From positions 27,926,833-27,990,832 of the forward strand of contig NC_087062.1 in the NCBI RefSeq assembly GCF_963678635.1: a stretch of 64,000 bases of DNA, given 5' to 3'. The notes below the pieces were generated by a model. That model was not told where the DNA came from. It saw only the letters and a list, made by a program, of their open reading frames with translations, and searched no databases. Positions 42,951 through 54,900 of the stretch are shown here, piece after piece (the stretch's first letter is position 1; the number at the start of each line of letters is the position of its first letter). The DNA is from Symsagittifera roscoffensis (taxonomy: Eukaryota > Xenacoelomorpha > Acoela > Convolutidae). Made by a program: the position numbers and the translations under genes.

Positions 42951-45900
42951 GTGGAGTGGCAGTTGAACACGCGTCTGTTCGGCATGCTGGCTTTCTTCGA
43001 TGCCAAGGCGAGCAAGACAGAGTGTGAACAAGTGGTGAGGGCCTATCTCAAAGAGAGGGAGAGATACAAGTCATCACTCCTCGTGGAGTACTTCGTTTTC
43101 GTCGACTCCATAGGTGGATATTCACTCATCAATCAGTGGTAGCCTTCTCGAAAGATAAGGGGATTGTCTAAGGCAGTTGACCGCACTGAGCTACCTCGAT
43201 CCGTGGGAGCTGGTTTTTTGCCTTTTATTTCAATCCCCTAATAAAAGTACTATTGAGTTGTCTGAAAACGAATGATACGGCGATTAACGCTTAAGTCTGT
43301 ATTAAATCTGCTCAGTTGTGGCGGTGACTTGTTTGATAAATTTTTGCCCAACATGAAAAATATTGAAGCAAGATGTGAGGGGATGTTTCTCTTTTGTATA
43401 AGAAAAAATGCTCAGAGACTCTATTCAATTTTTAGCAGAATTCCTGTGACCACTTTTGTAATGTGAAAATGGGCGTAAAGGTAAAAAGGCTTCCTGTTAA
43501 ACACCGAGGGCAAATTTAGTAGTTGTTTGCATAATATTTCTGTTTTATTACTTTCTAGATATTGCAGAGGGCAACACCAACACGGACAGATCCAACATGA
43601 GTGAAGGGGTGGGAGTGGACGAAATGTACAGTGAGTAGAGGGGGGGGGGTGTTGTACTAAAGGATCAGCAGTCGGGTCTTGCTAACTATTTCCCTCCTTA
43701 TGATCAGAGTGACCTAAAAAAGAATTGCAAGCCCTATAAAAAATTAATTCAACGGTTAGGCATATTAAGCATATGTGAATTTGGCTCTCTTCCAGTTCCC
43801 CCCTTTCAAATTCAATTTTGAAAAGTCTATTTAACGTTGTCGTAATGCAATGAAATTTGGCGTGGTGAACAAATCGACAACTGTGAACAGATTTGTTCTT
43901 CATACTTTACAGCGTAACATCAGACATTTAGCCGTAATAACACTTAAAACAAACATAAAATTCGGTATTTTGAAAGGGGGGACTGGAAAAAAGCCGTAAA
44001 TTGTGTGCCTTGTAACGAATTGTGCCTTTTGCAACACGGGGAAATAGTTTAGAAAATTCAATCCGTATCCTTGAATCTACGAAAATTAGTTTTAGAAATA
44101 TATAACTTGGTTCGATAATCATACACACTGTTTCTTGGTTTTTATTAACAAATATTCAAAAACAATACTCCAAAGAAAACTATGTTTCCATAAACTTTTT
44201 AGCTGATCAAGTGTTAAGCACAAGTCATCAACTATAAATTCCATATCAAAAGCTATCAAGATGGGCTCCAACATTTTCAACTTGTGGCTTTCAGTATATG
44301 CTGAAGCGTTTTTTAATATCATTTTTTTCAGGTAATCAATCAAAGAATGCCTCGAATAACACCAACACCACTCCAATTGGGACTGCGGGGGGCAAGGGGG
44401 AGAACAAAACAAGCAACTCCAGTCTTATCTACCAGGGAACTCAGGGCACCAACTCGGGAGGGGGAGGGGGCAAGAACCCTTCGTCCTCTACTGGGGGTCA
44501 GGATATCAAAGACAAGGATAAAATTAGTGTACATGTCGATGGGCAACAGGTGGGTTGAAAGCCAAGACAGAAATTTATAGGAGAAAGTATTTTGGACAAC
44601 GATTCAGCTCGAATTTCTATACAAAGGCAGAGCAGACAGAAAATGAAATGAACGCCACTAAGACAATAAAAAATAAAAGTGGCAAAATAACATCCTCTAC
44701 GAAAAATTTTGTCTCGAAGGACGTTCCATTTGAGAAAAGTATCTCTAAAAACACAACTACTGGCTTTAGAAGAAAATTTAGAAAGAAACGTCGAGCGGAA
44801 TGTAAGCCGACAATACTTGGCTACAGGCCGTTGGGCCAAAAACTGTAGATTTCGGGGATTGCTTCTTAAGGTCCGTACGCACACTCGAACTTAACGGCAC
44901 CGCAAAGTCGTCCCTTTGGTATTGAATTCAGCGGGGCGACCAAGATTCAGTACTATCCACAATCCCGAAAGGGTTAAGTTGGTGGCAACTATTTTGTATT
45001 GTTTTCTGTTACTTGTCCCCTCTTTATGCTGCTTTTTAGGCTGTCTTGCTCCTCTCACCAATCGCAAGAATTTCCAGTAGTAATTTGATTCAGCTTATAT
45101 AAATCCAAATACAGAAGGCCATAAGTGGCCAAGATAAAATCTTATAATTTAACCAAAGGAAAGAATCCGCGATCTGTTAGTACAATGTCCTAATTACCCA
45201 ATTAAGATTTGATCGACTCTGCTCTATGATTCTATTTCTTCAGATAACCCGAACAATCAATTACACACAGTGATTTTTCGCTGTCTCTCAGTTCGACCTG
45301 CTAAAATGAATAGTGTCTCGATGGATCACTATTCTTTTGAGGTACTTTAACTGATCTCCCAACTTAGCAACTTTTCGTTCTCTAACTCTGAGAATCAGCT
45401 ATCTGTCAGCTTTTCGCTTCTTACTCTCTAACTAACGAGAACCAACTACTCTTTCTAGTAATTATCACTGTTCGCTTAACTATTGAGAACCCAACTGTTC
45501 ACTCTCACAGCACAATTGTTCTCTCTCTGACTGAGAACCAACTACTCTCACTAGTAACTCGATCTGTTCTCTCTCTGACTGAGAACCAACTAATCTTCTA
45601 TTTAGCAATAATTGTTCTCTAACTAACTGAGACCCAACCGTTCGGTCTCACAGCACAATTGTTCTACCTAAGGGTAGGCTACTTGCTATTCCCTATAATG
45701 TTTGTCTTTTTGAGTTTATGTTATAGTTAGAGTTCTGTAGTCCCTACAAATCCTGGTATTTACTTTAGTACCCTTTTCATAAGGTCTTAATTGAATTCTT
45801 CCTCTGACGACACTAGTCTTAAGTTCCAAATTCATTATAGGCATATCTAACTAAGTTGTGCAAATATCAAGTCCAGTTTCACTTCCAAACCGAGTTATGT

Positions 45901-48900
45901 TCACTGTTTGTTTCCGAGTTACGTACTACTCATTAACCTTCACTACACTGCAGGCATTTGCCAAGGTAAAGCTCTCACTTGAATTCTAAGTTAGGTAAAA
46001 AGTGTTATGATCACCAATCCTACAGTCTTCCCTTCTAGTTTATTATTGTCCCCAATAATGCTGAAGACACCAGCCAAATTTTTGCTTTTATTCTAGCTAA
46101 ATTGACCCTCTTCAACACATTAAATCCAAAACTGATTCAACATCATGTTGCTTACCGCTCTACCTAATCTAATAAAATTTTCTGTTAAGCTTGCATGTAC
46201 CTTAAAAACCAGGTAACATCACTTATCTTTTGCTCGTACTTACCAGTCCTTAAGATTATTATCGCATTGATGCCTTACTTTATACTAATCCTTCCTAGTT
46301 TCAGTATTACAGTTCCTAAAACTTAATTGCGGACCCATCATCCAATTCCCCCAAGATTAAAAAAAGTTAATTAGTAAGCACCATTTGTTAAACGAATCCT
46401 AATCAGGGGATTTAACTTTTAATAACTTAACTCATCGTAGTACGACCCAACCTCTCTTTTACTAAGCGGAGATAATGCTAAACAATCACGGAAAAACACA
46501 GAGGTGGAGTCGCACTTAGATGAATTCTAGCACTGATGATTTGGGTCTCCGCAAGAAGAAAAATAAGCTTCGAAGCGGATAAGCCCAAACCAGTTGAGCC
46601 GATTAAAACTTTAGTGCGAAAAGATTATACCAAACCAAAGTTTGTAAGTTATCAAACAAAAATAGAGCGAATCAAATGAAACAGCGAAAATCATTACCAA
46701 GCCAAAGTTTGTAAGTTATCAAAAAAATAGAGCGAATCAAATGAAACAGCGAAAATAATTAATGCACAAGAATACTTGTTGACGTTTTGTCTCACTAAGC
46801 CAACAAAGCATAAGCAGTCAAACAATAGGCCAATAATTTTGTTGAAACTGAATGTTTTCTCTGTTTAAAAAAAAAAGAAACTGGCCAGATTCAAAACTAG
46901 GGCTTGAGACGTCCCAGTAGTTGTTATCTCTAAATCAAAGGTGGCCAAGACGCCATGAACAATTGAGTTTTTTTATCAATCAACTATCAAATGATTTTTT
47001 TAACCGAGCAGTCATTATACAAGTCCAATTATACAAGGTCCAATTTGAAAAAATTTGTTTGCTTTCGGGGACAGTTTATATTCTGATGTGATAATGCTTG
47101 CTAATAACAAGCGTAAAAGCAGCATGCCAATAAAAGATATCAAAAAAATAAACAACGCTAACATTGAGAAAAGGACTAAAAACAAGCAAAAATTGAAAAA
47201 AGAAATCCAAAAAAAATTTTCTTGTTTTTTCAAAGATTGGCAAACACTTGAACTTGAAATTTCAATTGATATTGTCACAGTCGAACCGCTATCACCTGGT
47301 ACGACCGGAAATTAGTTTTAAAAAGTTAGAGCTCAAGTAATGGAAGATAAGATGAATAAGTTTACCATTTCAAATTTGAACATTGTGAACAAAGTTATTC
47401 GCGGGGAAAAAGTCTAGTACACCCTTGCAACCCCTTGCTTGGATTTTAGAAATGGGTCGTCAAACTTGTCACGTGTTTTAGGTCCTGAATGAAGAGAGTG
47501 GTGTGGTTGGCAGTAATAAACTGAAGCGGAAGATAAGTGGGGCCTCTAACCAGGTCACCAATGACTCAGGTGAAGGCACCATCACCACCCAAGGAGGGAA
47601 TGTTAGTAGAATTGAACTTGTGACCCGACCCTTACAAAGGTTGCTATTATTTAAGTTGACTAAAAACTGTTTTTTTGCAAAACATTCAGAAGTGAAAGGC
47701 ACCAAAAAAATACTACTAGAATATGTCAGCTTGCAGCAAAACTAACATTACAGCGTATCCGTTAAACTTGGTCGTTGACTAGGATATAGTTAGAACATAA
47801 ATTGAAAAAACTGTATACACACTTAACTATTTTCAGTATAATTATGTGTAAAAATTGTCATCGAAGGACTTCCTGAAATGTTTTTTTTTTCAACTTTCTC
47901 CAACGAACTTAAGGATAGTCTTGAGCATCGGAATTCGGTCAAGCAGTATCCCTACGCTCAAAGGCAATATCAATATTTATAAAGAGCGCTGCGAGTCGGG
48001 TGCTTGAGAATTAGATGGGCTACTGAATAAAACTTTTTGTGTTCGATACAGGTACCATACTATCATACCTCTACCCGGGCTCTTTTTACTTATGTGTGCA
48101 TATTTAGGCCAACAATGGCTACAGCCACAACTACCCGCCTGACTTCCTGGCCTCGGGTGACCTCTACGGCTACGCAGTGGTGTCTGCCACCGCTCTCAAA
48201 ATGGACTTCCTCTCCTCAGGTACTTAATATAAGAGTGCAATTTGTCGATGCCATTCTCACAATGACACATGTGTAAGCTGTATACTAACTCCAGATAAGT
48301 GTTTCAAGTTAAACAAGTCTTGCAGTTTTTTTCAATACTTGTCCCCAACTATCACTAAGGAGTTTTGCACTATTTTTGTTTAATGATCGAAAATGCTTAT
48401 AGAAGTAGAAAATGCGAGTATATGTGCAGGTCAATTGTGGGAGTTGATAAAGCGCAATAACACCAAAATGTTGACTATAGTTTTTTGATTAAAGAAATTA
48501 TTTCAGTTCTTTTCTGGAATCAAATTTTCTGTGCGCGCTACTCTCCAGAAATCGTAAAAATATCGAATTTCAAACAATTGAATTAATGAGTACTTTCTCG
48601 AAAAAATAACTCTGGAAATCCATAATTTAACTACTTTTTAAACATGCTTTAACTTCAGAAACATCGGCCATAATAATCTGAATAAGCTGCCAAATGGCCA
48701 ATATTTGTCTTTGAGACTAATAGCTCTTTTTGAAGGTCAGCCTTAATCAAGGCTGAACCGAATTAGAACGAAAAACGGTTAAAAAAGGTCAAGTGGGGCT
48801 ATATCCCCTCGCGTTTACATGTTCAAATGTTAGGGTATGGAGGGATTCAAACCCACGCCACTTGACAAGTCTGAATAGTCGGTACGTTAGCTTAGGCCGC

Positions 48901-51900
48901 TCGGCCAACTGTTCTTCTTTGCAAATTTTGAAATTTTGAAACTTTGATTCCAAAAAGGCTCTAAAATATTTTTAGGAATCAAACTTACAAAAGTTTGAAT
49001 TTTCAAGACCTTTTTTGGAATCAATTTTTCAAAAATTGAAATTTTCAAAAACCTTTTTGGGATCAAATTTTCAAAAGTTCAAAAAACTGCAAAACTTGAA
49101 AAAAAATTCGGAAAACTCTTTTTGACAAAAAGTGTTTTTCATTTTATTTATTTTTACTATGACTGTTTAATATACTTAAAGTCCAATTTTGTTCAGCTAC
49201 TTTTATCACACCACGCCGAAAAAGAAACGACGATAATTTTAAAAAACTTTGTTGTATTTTTTTAAGACTGTGTTCGGAACATTATGTGCTACTTGCACAG
49301 TAACCGGCTATACTTCAGGGGCGGATCTAGGATTTTCTCGAGGGGGTGGGGGCGGATTTTTAAAAAAATCGAAAATTTTGACGATCTTTTTTTAGGTCGA
49401 TCAAATTGATTTTCCGAGCTCTCGTATAGATAGCACTAAAAAAACGCTGTTTTGGCCGAATTTTCTGCGCCGCAGGTCAAAAAACAGGTCGAAACAGGCC
49501 TTTTTGGGCACTTTTTGGAAAATTTTGACAAAAAAATAGCGTTTTTTGTTTGTTTTTTTTTTGGCGCGCGCTCACCCTCAAAGTTAGTATATATTGGCGC
49601 CAAAGGCGCCTTTAGAAAAATTTTAGCGTCGGTTGGCCAAAAATGGATTTCTTAAAAAGTACCAAAGGGGAACCCTTTGGGTAGGCAGGGGATCAAATCT
49701 CTAAAGAGAGGGCGTCTGCCCCCCCAGCTTTTTTTAACCGATAAAGATGCTTAAGGTCACCGCTTTCTCATATTTTAGTGCCTGCAGTGGCCAATGCTCT
49801 GAAGAGTGTGTACAACAGTCTAGAGACATGTAGGATACATGTGGAAGGCTATGCGGGGGATGAGAGTCAAAGCAGACTTCCGAAGAGTCCAAAGTGAGAT
49901 TTTTTATGGCCATAAAAATTTAAAAAAATCATAATAAGAGTAGCTAGTCGCTGTGAAAGTAGCAAAGAATGTTCCGACCACAGTTGTGCTCAAAAAAAAT
50001 CATAAAAATTAAGAAAACATCGATTTCTTACTCAGAGAGTTATTTTGTGTTGACTAATTCGGGTACGTTTCAGAGCTCGAGCAGCCATTCGATCTCTGCC
50101 TGATTTAACGACATCTTACTTGTACCCGGTATAGAATACTTCAAAATTTTTTATAACAATTCAGAATTTAATCGGAATGAACTGATATGTACTCTACGTT
50201 CAGACAGGCAAGGCCAGTTCGATTCCGACTAAAGCCAAATTGAGGAAGCAACTGGCAGATATCACCATGATGACAGGAAACTTCGTACGCGCACTTGGTT
50301 CGTTTAAGCCTCCCATCCACTAAACATCATTTTAAATTGATTATGTAATGTTTGAACCAAAGCAAATGAAATGCTTAAATACTGTAAAATTATTTATCAC
50401 ATTTGTCTTTCAAACACAAATATTTACAAGCGATATTACCATGCAATAGTTAAAAACGTTATTAGAAAAACTTTGTCCGAAAGTTTTGTAGTTGCCACAT
50501 CGAACTATGCCCACAGATAATTCAGCCAATTTATTCAAGCAATTCGAGCAAAATCAATTCAGCTAATTTGAAATTCAGACAGCTGAGCAGAAAACACTCT
50601 GACATTTCAGTCGCAGACAATTCAGCCAGTTTCTTAAAAGGGTAATATTAAAAAATCCGAATTGGAGTTGGTTTTCTGTTTAAGCTTCGCGGCGATTACC
50701 GGCTCTAAATTTCGTCTTTTGGCAAGCTCGCAACACGCTTGTGCGACTGCAGCGTTCACTATTAAACATTTAAAGAAAAAATCTACTTTTTTTTGTAATA
50801 TTGGCTGAATTTTATGCGAATGAATTGTCCGTGTAATTTTGCTGAATGTCTTTGTTCAAAATGTCTGGAAGCGGTTAAATATATATTGCAAACGTGAAAT
50901 TCTAAAACTTGTTCGAGCAACTTAGTTTGTACATCACTTTTTATTTTTCTTCAGAGATCTACCAGACGTGTGTGGACAGTATCAGTGCGAGTAGTGACCC
51001 CTTCTGGTACGCATCAGCTGCAGAGGGCAAAATAGCCGCCTCCTTTCTAGTACTATATCCTGAGAATGCAGAGGTAGCTAAACTGATGTTAGAAATTACT
51101 CCACCTGTATGCAGATGGGAAACAGTTGATTGAGATATTCTTGATTTTTCCGACCACACTGCATCACTGTTGAAGAGCTCTTCAGATATGACTCAGATTT
51201 TAACCGATGTGTGAAAAACTTGTACTTGGTTTGAAAAAATCATCTGAATATTGTATAGCAACAAATCCGACAAACCGATTCGTGTAAACTGAAAATTACC
51301 CAATAGCTAAATTTTGGTGATTTTGACGGCGTGGCTGCAGGTTCTCAAAAGTACGCTTCATCTGCCTATTTTTTTGCGTGGCGTTGTTGATTTTAGAGTT
51401 CTCATTATACTTTGAACTGAACCATTGGCCTTTATGGTTTGTTGCGTGTACCTCAGGTGTCGTGGCACGAGCGGGTGAAGCACTCGATGATGTTCTTCGG
51501 ACAGGACAATGGGGCGATGGACGAGATGACGTCACAGCTGAGGGACGAGAGGTATGCGGGGGTGGTGATGAAACACAGTCGGATGCAGTCGGCCAGGAGG
51601 ACCCTGGACAGTGTCAGGGACAGGAGAGGTGAAGAGAGATGCAAGAGAGGGCTTGAAAACGAAAACTTGGTTTTCAATTTCGGAACTTTGTTAAAACTTA
51701 TGAGAGGAAATTTCACTGGATGAGATTTTTGTTTCAATATTCCAAAGATTGTTTCAAACTTTTAACATCGTTTTGAAATATTGGAAGCCAGTTTGGTAAG
51801 CTCTACAGCAAGTATTTCACTGTTAAGCTGATTTAGATATTACTGTATTGATCAAACAATGTTAATTTCAGTGTTGAATGAGGACCAGATGATCCATCTG

Positions 51901-54900
51901 TACAACTCAGCCGTGTTCCCCAATTACGAGAAGGGCAAGACGGAGGGTCTGAATGCATGGGCCGAGTCAGTACTCCGAAGGGCACTTCTGAAAGAACAGA
52001 TTGGATACGACAGAACATCAGGCAATGCTCTTTTTCACATTCTATTCCTTACCTGGAACTTTTTTCCCTAGAATTTTTTCTCAGCTGATTAGCGAATCCA
52101 ATTGAATTTATAATCTTTCGTATATTGCTTTTTTTGCGTATCTACTTCTATGCCTTTAATTTATTTTTGACTTTCTCAGGATATTTTTTCGTCGAACAAA
52201 GGGAGTTTCGTCGAACAAAGGGAAACTAGGTCATTTTTTGTGCGGTTTCGCTCAGTTGCGATTTTATTAACATATATGGCCATTGTCTATCCTGGCACAA
52301 TCGATGCTCTTATCGTATAGCTTTTGAGAGATTGCATATAAAGTATTAACTTTCATGTCAACATTTTTGAAAGAGCTATAATCCCTTAGCTGGAAAGAGT
52401 CCTTGACCTTTCTCTCCTTTCAGTGAGGAACAGTGCAGTGACTGCCCACAAACTGATCCAGGACAAACGACTGCCAGAACATGTGAAGATCAGGTCCAAT
52501 CTTGTAACTGCCAATCTGCTATTCCAGACCAACTTCATCAGACAGGTCAGACAGACAAAACTTAATAATATTTCATGTATTTTTTGGTATTTTATTCTTT
52601 GCTACATTTCATTAAATGACATTTCTGATCCAATTTAGAATGATCACAAGCAGGGGCGGATCTAGGATTTTCTCGAGGGGGGGGGGGGCGGATTTTCTAA
52701 AAATTGTCGAAAATTTTGACGACTTTTTTTTTAGGTCGACCAAATTGATTTTTCGAGCTCTCCCAAAGCACGGTTTTGTCCCTATTTGGCCAAATTTTTT
52801 GCGCCGCAGGCAAAATTTTGAAAAAACAGGCCAAAAAAGGCGTTTTTGGGCACTTTTTGGAAACTTTTGACCGAAAGGCGCCTTTAGAAAAATTTTAGGG
52901 TCGGTCGGCCAAAAATGGATTTCTTAAAAAGTATCAAAGGGGGGACCCTTTGGGTCGACAGGGGGTCGAATCCCTGAGGGGTGGGGGCGTCCGTCCCCCC
53001 CACCCTTCCCCCCCCCCCTAAATCCGCCCCTGATCAGAAGTGTCGTTTTTAAATGTTTTTTTTTATATTTCAGGCTGCTTTCTACATGTTCTGCGCCACT
53101 GCAGACAGTGCTCTTGGCAAGAATGGAACCAAACCACTCGGTAAACACACATGCATCAGTTCGATAGGAGCCTCACTTTTTATATAACTTCAAAAACACA
53201 TGTAGGGATTGAGTGACATAAAAGATTTTGCTTGAAATATTTAGAATACATTTATGAGTCTCCTTTTTCAACGTTTAAATGCCGTTCAATTTCAAACCAA
53301 ATGCAGAACTTTTTGGTGGAAAATTGGTTTCTATATTAACTTATGTCCAATTAGACTTGCCAGTTTGACTTTTTGATGACAACTTTGATGCTTTTTCAGC
53401 TGGCATCCGGTACATCCACCAGATCCTGCCCATTCACCTGGTGAAGCTGGTGTTCGACTGGGACTCCCCCGAGGAGGCAGGCGGGTGGGCGGCCCTGCAC
53501 TGCCGACTGTTCCGAGAGGCACTCATCCCCTGTGCCATGAAACTCTACTCCATGGAGAAACGCATCAGGGAGGGCGGACTATTAATCAAGCAGAAACCTA
53601 ATTTAAATTATAAAATGGACGCAAATAAATAATGTCCAACTTTCCACTGGAAAATCCAGGACTACTCCTGATCTGAAAATTTAGTACAACTCGTTCAGAA
53701 AAAATTAGCTTCACATGTTTTGGAAAAATAAGTAACAAGTCAGTGTACATACTGCCATTTTTGATTTTCGAGTTTGAAAACACCCTGTTTCTGATAGTCA
53801 AAAATTAAATTAAATTCGCTAAGAAATCAACTTAAAATGCTTGAACTTAAATCCTTCTCTCTCGTTCAGTAAGAAACTGGAGTTCTGGTACCGCTGTTTT
53901 GTGTTGAACACATACCATCCCCACTTGACAGCAGAGGAGGTGAAGAGAGAGGTGGACAAACTGACACACCACGTGACCAAGTATGCCCCCAAGTATGCGC
54001 CCATAACCATAACCACCAGGATCACTCTCCCACCTGTGCAGTTGACTCAGCTCCCACAGGTACCTTAGGACACTAATCTGTTAAAGCCAGGGGCGATAAA
54101 GGAACCTTTCAAAAATGGATTTTTTGAATGAGTTTGGTAATATTCAAAAATTGTTCCCAATTCCAATTGTGTTTTCTTCCTTTGATAGACTCGAATCAAC
54201 AAACTCAGACCTGAGCAATCTCCCATTTTCTTCATCTTCAGGTGAAGCACTTCTCCATAGAGCGACAGAGTGTGCAGCATCAGCCCAGGTGTCACCACAC
54301 AGTGCAGAAGCAGCATGTGTACATCCACCAGCAGAGGGGCAGGGGGTCCCAGCAGAAGGAGAGAGGCAGTGCGGGAGGTGGAGGGGGAGGAGGAGGGACG
54401 GAGGGGGAAGGGAACAATGGACCAGAAGTGTTGTGGCCAAAGAAAGGCGAGAAAAGTTTTCACTGCACGCTTTTTTCTGCGAACCCGTACAATATTACAT
54501 GGTGCGTTTGATCCAAAATTAGAATAGACAAACTTGATCATATATATATATATATATAAGCCGGCTGAGTGAGTTGCAAATTAACCCAGCCTAAGTTTGA
54601 CAAAACTTTGATGCTTCTTAATCATAATAGATTTTACGAAAAAGCACTTGAAAATTAGTCTGTGAACATCAAACAATGATAAATTGAATACAAAACTAAA
54701 ACGCAAATTTGTCTTCTTCATTGCGATTTTATCGACTCTTATCCGAAAAAGCTGTTCCAGAGAGTCAGCACTTCATAATGGTGATCTACAATCCACTCCC
54801 TGTGAAGTTCCCCTGTCGCATCCAGATTGCATACAAGGGCGCCGAAGTTCAACTACGAGAGATCAAACTAGAGTTCGAACCCCGACAGCAACTTGAGGCA

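Larger units (their letters stand above)
43114..47481. other. TRAPPC9 introns 1-3: repeats and non-coding DNA
   Basis: Two short exons are embedded (43559-43630, 44332-44549). The intron 44550-47481 holds the degenerate repeats at 45.4-45.67 kb, a 67-bp tandem duplication at 46.63-46.76 kb and a SINE-like copy at 46.79-46.95 kb. Minus-strand frames within it are not supported. Confidence 0.6.

Noticed and set aside
54065-54541. 158-codon minus-strand frame and a 98-codon overlapping frame
   Set aside because: Antisense of the Gly-rich TRAPPC9 exon 16; low-complexity Pro/Leu runs are complements of the Gly codons.
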